DNA of 44,833 nt, from NCBI GenBank assembly GCA_022072245.1, contig JAJVIA010000068.1:8102-52934 (forward strand), written 5' to 3'. The stretch's first letter is position 1, and every line of letters begins with the position of its first letter. Origin of the DNA: Anaerolineae bacterium (GTDB lineage: Bacteria; Chloroflexota; Anaerolineae; UBA4142; SHND01). The notes below the pieces were generated by a model that was given only the letters and a program-made list of their open reading frames with translations, did no database searches and was not told where the DNA came from. Shown here piece by piece: positions 33,820-42,887 of the stretch. A program made the translations under genes and the position numbers.

Positions 33820-35612
33820 AAAAACGTTCGATTCAATTTGCAACGCTCATCTTTGCCCTGTTCGGCGTTCTTGCGGTGAGCATTGCGTGCGGCGCGCCGG
33901 CTGCGGCGCCCCCGGCGGTGCAAACCGTCGTCGTCGAAAAAATTCAAACGTCCGCGCCGGTAGTTCAAACCCAAGTCGTAGAAAAAATTCAAACATCCGC
34001 GCCCGTCGTTCAGACGGTCGTCGTTCAAGCTACGGCGGTCCCGTCCGCCGCGCCGCAAGCGTTCATTTTTGGCGCGCAGGGCGAACCGGTGTGTCTTGAC
34101 CCGGCAGTGATTACCGACGGTATCTCGGGCCGCGTGATTAACCAGATTTATGAAGGTCTGGTGAAATTCGACAAAGACACCACGAACCCGGTGCCGGCGC
34201 TCGCCAAGAGCTGGACGACCTCGGAGGACGGCAAAGTCTGGACGTTCAAACTGCAAGAAGGCGTCAAGTTCCACGACGGCACCGATTTCAATGCCGACGC
34301 CGTAGTCAAGAACTTTGATTATTGGGGCAATACCAAGAACCCCGTTCATGAAAAACAGATTGCGGCGGGCCAAGTCTTTGAATATTACGAAGCGCAATTT
34401 GGCGGCTTTGACGGCGACAGCGTTTTCGAAAAGATTGAAGCCGTTGACCCCGCCACCGTTAAATTTACGCTCAAGTCGCCGCAAGGACCTTTCCTGAACA
34501 ATCTGGCAATGTTTGTGTTTGTCTTTGCCAGCCCGACGGCGCTCGAAAAATACGGCACGGAAACGTGCAAGAATCCGGTCGGCACCGGGCCCTACAAGTT
34601 CGTGGAATGGAAACCGAACGAACAAGTTACGCTGGAAGCCAATCCCGATTATTGGGACAAAGCGAACGCCGCCAAGATGAGCCGCGTGATTATTCGCAAT
34701 ATCCCGAACAACTCGGCGCGTTTGCTCGCCCTCGCGACGGGTGAAATTCACGCGTTGGAAGGCATGGAGCCGCGCGATGTGGCTGCCATCAAGAACGACC
34801 CGCGCTATAAATTGCTCCTGCGCCCTGCCAACACGACCGGTTATCTCGCGTTCAATTACAAGGTCAAAGAATTCCAAGATCCAAAAGTGCGCCAAGCCAT
34901 TACGCAAGCGATCAACAAGCAAGCCATTGTGGACGCGCTCTATGGCGGCACCGGCATGGTTGCCAATCAAATGCAGCCGCCGGCGTTGTGGGGCTATAAT
35001 CCTGACATCAAGGATTGGGCGTACGATACCGAAGCCGCCAAGAAACTGCTCGCCGATGCGGGTTTCCCGAACGGTTTGAGCGAAGTCACTTTTGACGGTA
35101 AAAAAGTGCCGCTCGAAATGTGGTACATGCCCGTTTCGCGGCCGTACTATCCCAACCCCAAAGACATTGGCACGGCAATCGCGGCGGACCTAGCCAAAGC
35201 CGGTATCAATGTTTCACTGCAAACGGTGGATTGGGCGACGTATCTTGACCGCCGTTCCAATGGCCAATTGCCGTTCTACATGCTGGGCTGGACCGGCGAC
35301 AATGGCGACCCCGATAACTTTGTCTGCTATTTCTTTTGCCTCGGGGCCGATGATGCGCCGCTCTCGCGCGAAGGTTTCATAGAGGACAAAGAAGTATCCG
35401 ACATTCTCAAAAAGGCAGCGGTCTTGACGGACCAGGGCGAACGCGCCAAGCTGTACAAGCAAGCTGAACAATTGATTCACGACCGGATTCTGCGTGTCTT
35501 TATTGCCAACAACCAACCGCCGCTCGCGCTGCTGGCGAACGTGGAAGGTTATGTCCCGAATCCCACCGGAACCGAGTTCTTTAACACCGTAGTCGTCAAA
35601 GCAGGTCCATAG
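33816..35612 (+). CDS. Peptide ABC transporter substrate-binding lipoprotein 4
   Basis: SBP family 5, DppA-like, 598 residues. Lipobox-like SIAC near residue 25, then a linker of VVEKIQTSAPVVQT repeats (about 35-75), a near copy of the linker in binding protein 3. Binding-domain motifs: GAQGEPVCLDPAVITDG, EDGKVWTFKLQEGVKFHDGT, GTGPYKFVEWKPNEQVTLEA, FNYKVKEFQDPKVRQAITQA. GAGGAGG lies just before the ATG. It is transcribed from a consensus promoter and is followed by a terminator-like hairpin before permease set 3. Confidence 0.9.
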   Translation: MKKRSIQFATLIFALFGVLAVSIACGAPAAAPPAVQTVVVEKIQTSAPVVQTQVVEKIQTSAPVVQTVVVQATAVPSAAPQAFIFGAQGEPVCLDPAVITDGISGRVINQIYEGLVKFDKDTTNPVPALAKSWTTSEDGKVWTFKLQEGVKFHDGTDFNADAVVKNFDYWGNTKNPVHEKQIAAGQVFEYYEAQFGGFDGDSVFEKIEAVDPATVKFTLKSPQGPFLNNLAMFVFVFASPTALEKYGTETCKNPVGTGPYKFVEWKPNEQVTLEANPDYWDKANAAKMSRVIIRNIPNNSARLLALATGEIHALEGMEPRDVAAIKNDPRYKLLLRPANTTGYLAFNYKVKEFQDPKVRQAITQAINKQAIVDALYGGTGMVANQMQPPALWGYNPDIKDWAYDTEAAKKLLADAGFPNGLSEVTFDGKKVPLEMWYMPVSRPYYPNPKDIGTAIAADLAKAGINVSLQTVDWATYLDRRSNGQLPFYMLGWTGDNGDPDNFVCYFFCLGADDAPLSREGFIEDKEVSDILKKAAVLTDQGERAKLYKQAEQLIHDRILRVFIANNQPPLALLANVEGYVPNPTGTEFFNTVVVKAGP

Positions 35613-35622
35613 CAAGTAATTC

Positions 35623-35676
35623 GACCCTAAGGGTTTTGCGCGCGCGCTGGCGTGCAAACCCTTAGGGTCTCTTTTT
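35623..35676 (+). terminator. Terminator between binding protein 4 and permease set 3
   Basis: A 14-bp stem GACCCTAAGGGTTT / AAACCCTTAGGGTC with a 19-nt inner region and CTCTTTTT after it. The next start codon is only 5 nt beyond the T-tract, so permeases are probably made by readthrough. Confidence 0.8.
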
Positions 35677-35681
35677 CACTT

Positions 35682-36686
35682 ATGGGGCGCTACCTCGTCA
35701 AACGCTCTGTGACCCTGCTTTTCGTCTTGCTGGGCGTATCGCTGCTCGTCTTTGGTTTCGTCCGACTCATTCCGGGCGACCCGGCGGTGGTCATGCTCGG
35801 CGAACGCGCGACGCCGGAAAATATCGCGCGCGTGCGTACGCAGCTCGGTCTGGATAAACCAATCTACGAACAGTATCTCATCTTTATCGCCAATGCCTTG
35901 CGCGGCGACTTGGGCACTTCGGTCCTCCGTCAAGAACCGGTGACGCAAGAAGTCATTCGCCGTTTTCCGGCGACCATCGAATTGGCTTTTGGCGCAATGA
36001 TTATTGCGACGCTGCTCGGCGTGCCGCTCGGCATTCTTTCGGCGGTCAAACGCAATTCATGGTTCGACGCGTCGAGCATGGTCTTTGCGCTGACCGGCGT
36101 TTCCATGCCCGTTTTTTGGCTGGGCTTGATGCTCATCTTTTTGTTTGCCGTGATGCTGCATTGGCTGCCCTCGGGCGCGCGGCTCGACGCCAACGCGCAA
36201 TATGAACCGATTACCAATTTTATTTTGTTGGATAGTTTGCTGCAAGGCAATCTGACGCTTTTCGCGCAGGGCTTGCGGCATCTCATTCTCCCCGCCATCG
36301 CTCTCGCTACGATTCCTATGGCGATTATTGCGCGCATGACGCGCTCTTCGATGCTCGAAGTTTTGAATCAAGATTATATCCGCACCGCGCGCGCCAAAGG
36401 ATTGCGCGAACGTAAAGTCATTTTGAGCCACGCGCTGCGTAACGCGCTTTTGCCCGTCATTACGGTCGTCGGTTTGCAAGTGGGCATTCTTTTATCGGGC
36501 GCGATTTTGACCGAAACTGTTTTTTCTTGGCCCGGCATTGGACGCTGGCTGGTGGATGCGATTTATGCGCGCGATTATCCCATCATTCAAGGCGTCACGC
36601 TCTTTATCGCGATTATTTTTGTCGTCATTAATCTCGTCGTGGATGTCCTATACACGGTCGTGGATCCGCGTGTGCGTTTGGAATAA
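35682..36686 (+). CDS. Peptide ABC transporter permease, DppB/OppB type (set 3)
   Basis: 334 residues from ATG 35682; opens MGRYLVKRSVTLLFVLLGVS, then FVRLIPGDPAVVMLGERATP, the DppB-type entry segment. EAA loop: DYIRTARAKGLRERKVILSH then ALRNALLP. The segment SWPGIGRWLVDAIYARDYP and VDPRVRLE complete the family pattern. The frame upstream of 35682 crosses the terminator hairpin, so the later start was chosen; it has no Shine-Dalgarno site, and translation may depend on readthrough from the binding-protein gene. Its partner starts 2 nt after its stop. Confidence 0.92.
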   Translation: MGRYLVKRSVTLLFVLLGVSLLVFGFVRLIPGDPAVVMLGERATPENIARVRTQLGLDKPIYEQYLIFIANALRGDLGTSVLRQEPVTQEVIRRFPATIELAFGAMIIATLLGVPLGILSAVKRNSWFDASSMVFALTGVSMPVFWLGLMLIFLFAVMLHWLPSGARLDANAQYEPITNFILLDSLLQGNLTLFAQGLRHLILPAIALATIPMAIIARMTRSSMLEVLNQDYIRTARAKGLRERKVILSHALRNALLPVITVVGLQVGILLSGAILTETVFSWPGIGRWLVDAIYARDYPIIQGVTLFIAIIFVVINLVVDVLYTVVDPRVRLE

Positions 36687-36688
36687 TA

Positions 36689-37606
36689 ATGACTACCACC
36701 ACACAATCTGTTGGTTCGGTTTCAACGTCCGCCGCGCAGACGCTGGCGCGTCCGCCGCGCAGTTTGTGGCGTGATGCCGGACAGCGGCTGCTCGCCAATC
36801 GGCTCGCCCAATTGGGCATGTTAATTGTTGTGTTTTTCTTGGCGCTCGCAATTTTTGTGCCGATTCTGTTCCCGTACAATCCGCGCATTGATTCCGACCT
36901 CACCGCGCAACTTTTACCGCCTTCGTTCGCGCATCCGATGGGAACGGACGAACAGGGCCGCGATGTCATGCGCCGCATCGCGCACGGCGCGCAAGCGTCG
37001 CTCGGCGTCGGCATCGGCGCGGTCCTCATCGCCGTCATTATCGGTACCGTGCTTGGTTTGGTTTCGGGTTATCTCGGTCATACGTTCGATTTGGGGACGA
37101 TGTTCGTGATGGACATACTGCTTTCGTTTCCCGGCTTGCTCTTGGCGATTGCGATTGTCGCGATTATTGGCCCCGGGCTGCGGAATTCGCTGCTCGCCAT
37201 CAGCATCGTCAGCATCCCCATTTATGCGCGCATCGCGCGTTCGTCGGTGCTTTCGCTCAAGCAGCACGAATTTATCTCGGCGGCGCAAGCGGTGGGCGCG
37301 GGCAGCGGACGGATTATTACGCGCCATATCTTTCCCAACAGCTTGTCGCCGGTCATGGTCGCCGCAACGCTGGGCATCGCCGCCGCTATTTTGGAAACCG
37401 CCGCGCTGGGTTTTCTCGGTTTGGGGCAGCAGCCGCCATATCCCGAATGGGGCGCGATGCTCGCCGATAGCGTCAAATATCTGACGAGCGGCGCATGGTG
37501 GGTGGTCTTGTTTCCCGGGCTGATGATTATGCTGACGGTGCTTGGCTTTAATCTGCTCGGCGACGGTTTGCGCGACGCGCTCGACCCGCGCTTGAAAAAT
37601 CGTTGA
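36689..37606 (+). CDS. Peptide ABC transporter permease, DppC/OppC type (set 3)
   Basis: 305 residues; N-terminal SLWRDAGQRLLANRLAQLGM, GTDEQGRDVMRRIAHGAQAS and EAA loop EFISAAQAVGAGSGRIITRH then IFPN. The C-terminus is LLGDGLRDALDPRLKN. It starts 2 nt after the DppB-type gene, so the two are translationally coupled. No ATPase gene follows; the next gene is a cation antiporter with its own leader. The ATPases of 26859-28948 are the only candidates in the window. Confidence 0.92.
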   Translation: MTTTTQSVGSVSTSAAQTLARPPRSLWRDAGQRLLANRLAQLGMLIVVFFLALAIFVPILFPYNPRIDSDLTAQLLPPSFAHPMGTDEQGRDVMRRIAHGAQASLGVGIGAVLIAVIIGTVLGLVSGYLGHTFDLGTMFVMDILLSFPGLLLAIAIVAIIGPGLRNSLLAISIVSIPIYARIARSSVLSLKQHEFISAAQAVGAGSGRIITRHIFPNSLSPVMVAATLGIAAAILETAALGFLGLGQQPPYPEWGAMLADSVKYLTSGAWWVVLFPGLMIMLTVLGFNLLGDGLRDALDPRLKNR

Positions 37607-37645
37607 ATCCGCAATGTTTGAGTAATCGAGTTTCTTTTCTCTCTC

Positions 37646-37786
37646 GTTACGCAGCCCCGCGAAAAAAATAGCGTGAAAACGTATGGCAATGGCGCTAAAC
37701 TCGCGTCGAAATTTGCCGTACCGCTGCGTAACCCAAGTTGCCTCATGCAACCCTCGCCAGGCGTTTGTCAACGAGGGTTTTTTATT
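37646..37786 (+). promoter_or_regulatory. Candidate riboswitch/attenuator before the cation antiporter
   Basis: A 10-bp closing stem pairs GTTACGCAGC (37646-37655) with GCTGCGTAAC (37723-37732). Inside it a 9-bp stem pairs GTATGGCAA (37681-37689) with TTGCCGTAC (37713-37721), and a weak CGC/GCG stem sits on the 5' side with an A7-rich loop, making a three-way junction. Just 3' lies a small hairpin, GTTGC-CTCAT-GCAAC (37737-37751), whose 3' half overlaps the 5' arm of a terminator. The two cannot form together, the usual switch layout. The Rfam class was not recognised; c-di-AMP, fluoride and Na+/Li+ sensing classes are associated with such antiporters. Confidence 0.5.
37749..37784 (+). terminator. 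Terminator in the antiporter leader
   Basis: AACCCTCG (37749-37756) pairs with CGAGGGTT (37772-37779) over a 15-nt loop, followed by TTTTTATTT. It ends 15 nt before the antiporter ATG, which has no Shine-Dalgarno site. Confidence 0.8.
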
Positions 37787-37799
37787 TCTATAACCGCCC

Positions 37800-39824
37800 A
37801 TGCAAGAAGTTCATTTGCTGACCAATATCACCGTCGCGCTGTTTGCCGCGTTCTTGGGCGGCATCGTCGCGCGCCGTTTGGGGATGCCGACCATCGTGGG
37901 CTATCTCGTCGCGGGCATTATCATTGGGCCCTTTACGCCGGGCTTTGTCGGCGACGTGGACTCGATTTTGGAACTGGCTGAAATTGGCATCGTATTTTTG
38001 ATGTTTGGCGTGGGTTTGCATTTTTCGCTGCGCGATTTGTGGATGGTGCGCGATATCGCGCTGCCCGGCGCGTTGATTCAAATGACGCTTACCACGTTGT
38101 GGGGCATTGGGTTGACGCAGTTGTGGGGTTGGAGTCTGGAGGCAAGCGTCATTCTCGGTTTGACCATTTCAATGGCTAGCACCGTCGTCTTGCTGCGCGG
38201 GTTAGAAGATCACGGCTTGCTCAATACCATTCACGGGCGCGTCGCGGTGGGCTGGCTCATTGTCGAAGATATTGTCACCGTCATTATTCTGGTCGGATTG
38301 CGCGTATTCGAAGGCGGACAGGGTTCTTTACTGGAAACCGGTTTGTTCACGTTAGCCAAAGCGGGCTTCTTTGTCGTGGTCATGTTATTGGTCGGCATGC
38401 GTTTTGTGCCGTGGCTCTTTGCGCGCATAGCTTTTACAAAATCGCGCGAACTTTTTATCTTGACGATTGCGGTCGTTGCGTTGGGCACCGCTTTCGCGGC
38501 TTCGGAATTTTTTGGCGTGTCGCTCGCGTTGGGCGCGTTCTTGGCGGGCGTGACCATCAGCGAATCTACGACCAGTTACCAAGTCGGCGCGGACGCTTTG
38601 CCGTTTCGCGAAGTGTTTGCGACGTTATTTTTTGTCTCGGTCGGGATGTTGGTGAACCCGATGTATCTGGTGAATCATGCCGGGCAGACGTTGGCGTTGA
38701 CCGCGTTGATTGTGCTGGCAAAACCTTTGAACGCCTTTTGCATCGGTTTGTTGTTCCGCTTTCCGGCGCGCACCACGTTGGTCGTCGGTACCGGCATCAG
38801 TCAAATCGGCGAATTTTCTTTTTTGCTCGGCGCCTCGGCTGTGTCAATGCATCTGCTGGACGCGGACCAGTATTCGTTGATTTTGGCGAGCGCGGTCTTG
38901 TCCATCATTATCAATCCGCTCATGTATCGCGCGTTGACGCCCGCCGAAAATTGGCTCAAGGGGCGCCGCCGCGTGTGGGCGCGCCTCAACCGCGCGGCGC
39001 CCGCGCCTCAACTCTTGCCCGAACAATTATCCGACCATGTGGTCATCGTGGGCTATGGACGCGTGGGGCATCACGTCGTGGACGTTTTGGAATATATCAA
39101 TACGCCGCGCCTCGTGATTGATGCCGAAGCGACGCGCATTGACGAATTGAGCAAACTCGGCGTGCCGACCCTGTTTGGCGACGCGGCAAATTCTGAAATC
39201 CTGAAACACGCGCGGCTGTCGCACGCGCGCGCGCTGGTCGTCACCGTGCCGGATGAGGCGACGGCTGAAGTGGTCGTCGTCGCCGCGCGCCAACTTGCGC
39301 CCAAACTGCCCATCATCGCCCGCGCCGGCACCCAGCAGGGCGTAACGCGGCTGGCTGAATTTGGCGCGCAAGACGTGATTCATCCCGAACTCGAAGGCGG
39401 TCTCGAAGTCGTGCGCCACATGCTTTTGCGTCTCGGCTTGCCGCCGCTCCAAGTGCAAAAATATACCGACCTGGTGCGCCGCGACCATTACGATGTGGCG
39501 GTTTCGACGCCGGAAGAATATCGCCTGCTGGAGCAATTGACGTATGCGCTGCGCGGTTTGGAAATGATGTGGCATCAGCTCGGCGAAACCAATCCATTGG
39601 CGCATCAATCGGTCGCCAATGCCGGAATTCGTGACCGCACCGGCGCGTCCATTGTCGCCGTGCTGCGCGGCGAGCATGTCATTGCCAATCCCAAATCGGT
39701 GTTTCAATTTGAAGTGGGCGACGTCATTGGTTTGATTGGCGAGGAATCGCAGATTCGAGCCGCGCACGCGTTCTTGACAGAATTGGAAAGAGGAACTTGG
39801 ACGCCAACGGAAAACGATAAATAA
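37800..39824 (+). CDS. CPA2-type monovalent cation:proton antiporter with RCK domains
   Basis: KefB/YbaL-like, 674 residues. About 12 membrane helices fill residues 1-395, with GPFTPGFVGDVD, LMFGVGLHFSLRDL and GWLIVEDIVTVIIL typical of the exchanger core. After a cytosolic linker, residues about 415-530 form a TrkA-N (RCK) NAD-binding domain opening with HVVIVGYGRVGHHVVDVLEY, then LFGDAANSEILKHA. Residues about 590-665 form a TrkA-C domain (GIRDRTGASIVAVLRGEHVI). It exports K+ or Na+ in exchange for protons; the RCK part senses nucleotides or cyclic di-AMP. A structured leader with terminator lies directly upstream. Confidence 0.93.
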   Translation: MQEVHLLTNITVALFAAFLGGIVARRLGMPTIVGYLVAGIIIGPFTPGFVGDVDSILELAEIGIVFLMFGVGLHFSLRDLWMVRDIALPGALIQMTLTTLWGIGLTQLWGWSLEASVILGLTISMASTVVLLRGLEDHGLLNTIHGRVAVGWLIVEDIVTVIILVGLRVFEGGQGSLLETGLFTLAKAGFFVVVMLLVGMRFVPWLFARIAFTKSRELFILTIAVVALGTAFAASEFFGVSLALGAFLAGVTISESTTSYQVGADALPFREVFATLFFVSVGMLVNPMYLVNHAGQTLALTALIVLAKPLNAFCIGLLFRFPARTTLVVGTGISQIGEFSFLLGASAVSMHLLDADQYSLILASAVLSIIINPLMYRALTPAENWLKGRRRVWARLNRAAPAPQLLPEQLSDHVVIVGYGRVGHHVVDVLEYINTPRLVIDAEATRIDELSKLGVPTLFGDAANSEILKHARLSHARALVVTVPDEATAEVVVVAARQLAPKLPIIARAGTQQGVTRLAEFGAQDVIHPELEGGLEVVRHMLLRLGLPPLQVQKYTDLVRRDHYDVAVSTPEEYRLLEQLTYALRGLEMMWHQLGETNPLAHQSVANAGIRDRTGASIVAVLRGEHVIANPKSVFQFEVGDVIGLIGEESQIRAAHAFLTELERGTWTPTENDK

Positions 39825-39845
39825 ACGCGCAATCTCGCGCTAAAT

Positions 39846-39874
39846 TTGCCGAAAAAAGGACTTGGCGCTACAAT
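39846..39874 (+). promoter_or_regulatory. Promoter for rpsO
   Basis: TTGCCG, a 17-nt spacer and TACAAT (39869-39874). Confidence 0.6.
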
Positions 39875-39900
39875 ACTATCAATTCAAATCGAGAACTGTG

Positions 39901-39930
39901 ACGGCGGCAGCAGGATTCCGCCGTTTCTTA
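39901..39930 (+). promoter_or_regulatory. Hairpin in the rpsO leader
   Basis: ACGGCGG (39901-39907) pairs with CCGCCGT (39918-39924) over a 10-nt loop and is followed by TTCTTAT. It lies about 20 nt before the start. S15 is known to repress its own mRNA in several bacteria through varied leader structures; this could be such a site or an attenuator. Confidence 0.5.
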
Positions 39931-39946
39931 TCTAGAGGAGCAGGGC

Positions 39947-40216
39947 ATGTCGCTCAAAAAGGCGGAAAAGACCGCTATCATGGGTCAGTATCAAACGCAT
40001 ACCAAAGATACCGGCTCGCCCGAAGTACAAGTCGCTTTGCTGACTACGCGCATCAATCAGCTGGTTGAACATCTCAAAGCGCACAAACACGATAATCATT
40101 CGCGGCGCGGGTTGCTCAAGATGGTCGGAGAACGCCGCCGCCATTTAAAATATCTTTCGGAAAAAGACGCGACCCGCTACAAGAAAATTATTGAACAATT
40201 AGGGTTGCGCAAATAA
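39947..40216 (+). CDS. rpsO: 30S ribosomal protein S15
   Basis: 89 residues, full length. The S15 pattern is clear: [20 protein letters not shown], then [40 protein letters not shown] and the C-terminal [21 protein letters not shown]-type helix. It binds 16S rRNA helices 20-22 early in 30S assembly. GAGGAG lies 10-15 nt before the ATG. The rpsO-pnp order is conserved across bacteria. Confidence 0.98.
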   Translation: MSLKKAEKTAIMGQYQTHTKDTGSPEVQVALLTTRINQLVEHLKAHKHDNHSRRGLLKMVGERRRHLKYLSEKDATRYKKIIEQLGLRK

Positions 40217-40224
40217 TCGAACGC

Positions 40225-40274
40225 CAAACGAGTGGATGGCTGTCGCGGTGAGACCCATCTACTCGTTTGTTTTT
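40225..40274 (+). terminator. Intrinsic terminator of rpsO
   Basis: CAAACGAGT pairs with ACTCGTTTG, extended by GATGG/CCATC after one mismatch, with five Ts after. It lies 8 nt after the stop codon. Confidence 0.88.
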
Positions 40275-40319
40275 GCGGGCTTGCCCCGCGCTATATTTTC
40301 ATTTCCGTCGTTGCGCGCA

Positions 40320-40480
40320 GGAATTGGAAAGTGGATATTGGACATTGGAATTTAGAAATTGAAAATTAGAAACTCGAAATTAGAAATTGGCGCGTCCAGT
40401 TTCAAGCTTTCGGCTCTAGTCTTTAGCTTCTAGCTCCCAATCTCCAATCTCGAATCTCCATCTTCCAGCTCCTGACCTCC
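40320..40480. repeat. Low-complexity AT-rich repeat array between rpsO and pnp
   Basis: A left half of GAAATTAGAAATTGG-like units (GGAATTTAGAAATTGAAAAT) faces a right half of CTTCTAGCTCCCAATCTCCA-like units, giving a loose inverted repeat. The 370-nt gap between rpsO and pnp holds this array, a terminator and a pnp leader hairpin, but no gene. Confidence 0.55.
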
Positions 40481-40507
40481 GACGGATCACAAGTTGCCGC
40501 TTTCATG

Positions 40508-40545
40508 TTGCAAGCAAGCGCCGTCACGGCGTTTTGAACTTGCAA
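40508..40545 (+). promoter_or_regulatory. Hairpin in the pnp leader
   Basis: An outer 7-bp stem TTGCAAG/CTTGCAA encloses an inner CGCCG-TCA-CGGCG hairpin followed by TTTT. In E. coli, pnp mRNA is controlled through a leader hairpin cut by RNase III; this one may play a similar part. Confidence 0.45.
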
Positions 40546-40587
40546 TCTGAAAATCGCAATCTGAAACCTTTTGGAGGTTTTCTCTTT

Positions 40588-42864
40588 ATGTCGAATCAAA
40601 TTCATACCTACACCGCCGAAATCGGCAGTGAACAATTCACCATCGAAGCCGGCCGCCTCGCGTTTCAAGCGAACGGCGCGGTCACGGTGCGGCAGAGCGA
40701 TACCATCATTCTGTCCACCGCGACGATGGCGGCGAAACCGCGCGAGGGCGCGGACTTTTTTCCGCTCACCGTAGATTACGAAGAACGGCTCTATGCGGCG
40801 GGCAAAATCCCCGGCTCGTTTTTCAAACGCGAAGGCAAAGCGTCCGAGAACGCGATTCTCATTTGCCGCTTGACCGACCGCCCCATTCGTCCTTTGTTTC
40901 CCAAAGGGATGCGTAACGATGTGCAAATCGTTATGACCGCGCTCTCGGCGGACCAAGAACATTTCATTGACATCATGTCCATCATTGGCGCGAGCGCGGC
41001 GTTGACCATCAGCGATATTCCGTTTCAGGGGCCCGTCGGCGCGGTGCGCGTCGGTTATGTGGACGGCCGCTTTGTAATGAATCCCACCGTATCGCAGATG
41101 GAGCAATCCATTCTCGATTTGCGCCTCGCCGGCACGCGCGACGCCGTCATTATGATTGAAGCGGGCGCGAGCGAAGTCACCGAAGAATTGATGCTCGAAG
41201 CGATTTACGCGGGGCATCAAGCGTTTCAACCCTTGATTGATTTGCAAGAAAAAATGCGCGCCGAAATCGGCAAACCGAAAGCGACGGTGACGCTCTTTAC
41301 GGTGAGCGATACGGTCAAAAGCGCGGTGCATGAAAAAATCGCGCCGCGCATCGCCGGCATTCTCGGCAGCGGCTATGGCAAATCCGAACGCGGCGGGATG
41401 CTCGACGCGGTGACGGCTGAAATTCAAACTGAACTCGGCGCGGAATACGCGCCCGCCGATGTCGCGTCGGCGGTGGATGCCGAAGTCAAAGCGCAACTGC
41501 GCGCAATGATTGTGAACGAAAACAAGCGCGTGGATGGACGCGATACCAAAACGGTTCGACCGCTCTCGGCGCAAGTGGGTCTCTTGCCGCGCGCGCACGG
41601 CACGGGTTTGTTTCAACGCGGCGAAACCCAAGTGCTGACGATTGCGACATTGGGGATGCCGAGCGAAGCGCAAAAAATTGATACGCTCGACCCGGATGAT
41701 TCCAAACGCTATCTGCATCATTATAATTTTCCGCCCTACTCGGTCGGCGAAGCGCGCCCGATGCGCGCGCCGGGCCGCCGTGAAATCGGACACGGCGCGC
41801 TGGCGGAACGCGCGCTCGTCGCCGTGATTCCGACCGAACAAGAATTTCCGTACACCATTCGCTTGGTGTCCGAAGTCTTGTCGTCCAACGGTTCGACTTC
41901 GATGGCGAGCGTCTGCGGTTCGACGCTGGCGTTGATGGACGCGGGCGTGCCGATTAGCGCGCCGGTCGCGGGCATTGCGATGGGTTTGATTGTGGACGGC
42001 GACCGTTACGCGATTCTCACCGACATTCTCGGCATGGAAGACGCGCTCGGCGATATGGATTTCAAAGTCGCGGGGACGAGCATGGGCATCACCGCGTTAC
42101 AGCTCGATTTGAAATTGCAAGGAATTGCGCCGTCCATTCTCAAAGAAGCGCTGGCGCAAGCGCGTCAGGCGCGTTTGCAAATCCTCCAAGTCATTACGAA
42201 TACGATTGCGGAACCGCGCGCGGAACTTTCGCAGTACGCGCCGCGCATCCAGACAATCAAAATTGACCCCGAAAAAATCGGCGCGCTCATTGGCCCCGGC
42301 GGCAAAACGATTCGCGGTTTGCAAGAAGAATTTGAGGTCAAGATTGATGTGGAAGAGGACGGCACGGTCTTTATCGCCGGCGTAAGCGGCGAAGGGACGG
42401 CGGGCGTGATGGAACGGATTCGCGCCATGACGGAATCGCCGAAACTCGGTTCGATTTACACGGGCAAGGTCGTGCGGCTCGCCGAGTTTGGCGTCTTTGT
42501 CGAAATCGCGCCGGGCGTGGATGGGCTGGTGCATGTTTCGCAGCTCGCGGATTATCAAGTGCGAGACCCGCGCGATGTCGTCAAAGAGGGCGACGATGTG
42601 ATGGTGATGATTACGGACATTGACGCGCAAGGCAAAATTCGTTTGTCGCGGCGCGCGGTGTTGGAAGGTTGGACGGTGGAGCAGGCGCGCGAAGCGGACC
42701 CGAAACTGGGCAGCGGCGGCGGCGACCGCGGCGGTTCGCGCGGACCCCGACGCGATGGCGACCGCGGCGGACGCGGCAATGACCGCGGGGGTCGCGGCGG
42801 CGGCGGCGGTGGACGCGGTCCCTATGACCGCCCGCGCCGCGACGCGCCGTCGCAGCGCAGTTAA
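40588..42864 (+). CDS. pnp: Polynucleotide phosphorylase with RGG-rich C-terminal tail
   Basis: Phosphorolytic 3'-5' exoribonuclease of RNA decay. From ATG 40588 it has 758 residues: first RNase PH core (FKREGKASENAILICRLTDR), all-helical linker, second core with the catalytic Asp motif LGMEDALGDMDFKVAGTSMG, KH domain (EKIGALIGPGGKTIRGLQEE) and S1 domain (GKVVRLAEFGVFVEIAPGVD). The last 50 residues are an extra Arg/Gly tail (DRGGRGNDRGGRGGGG). GGAGG lies 11-15 nt before the ATG; the frame is open 18 codons farther but over the ribosome site. The RGG tail probably adds RNA affinity. Confidence 0.96.
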   Translation: MSNQIHTYTAEIGSEQFTIEAGRLAFQANGAVTVRQSDTIILSTATMAAKPREGADFFPLTVDYEERLYAAGKIPGSFFKREGKASENAILICRLTDRPIRPLFPKGMRNDVQIVMTALSADQEHFIDIMSIIGASAALTISDIPFQGPVGAVRVGYVDGRFVMNPTVSQMEQSILDLRLAGTRDAVIMIEAGASEVTEELMLEAIYAGHQAFQPLIDLQEKMRAEIGKPKATVTLFTVSDTVKSAVHEKIAPRIAGILGSGYGKSERGGMLDAVTAEIQTELGAEYAPADVASAVDAEVKAQLRAMIVNENKRVDGRDTKTVRPLSAQVGLLPRAHGTGLFQRGETQVLTIATLGMPSEAQKIDTLDPDDSKRYLHHYNFPPYSVGEARPMRAPGRREIGHGALAERALVAVIPTEQEFPYTIRLVSEVLSSNGSTSMASVCGSTLALMDAGVPISAPVAGIAMGLIVDGDRYAILTDILGMEDALGDMDFKVAGTSMGITALQLDLKLQGIAPSILKEALAQARQARLQILQVITNTIAEPRAELSQYAPRIQTIKIDPEKIGALIGPGGKTIRGLQEEFEVKIDVEEDGTVFIAGVSGEGTAGVMERIRAMTESPKLGSIYTGKVVRLAEFGVFVEIAPGVDGLVHVSQLADYQVRDPRDVVKEGDDVMVMITDIDAQGKIRLSRRAVLEGWTVEQAREADPKLGSGGGDRGGSRGPRRDGDRGGRGNDRGGRGGGGGGRGPYDRPRRDAPSQRS

Positions 42865-42887
42865 AAATTGATTAGAGTTTGTACGCC

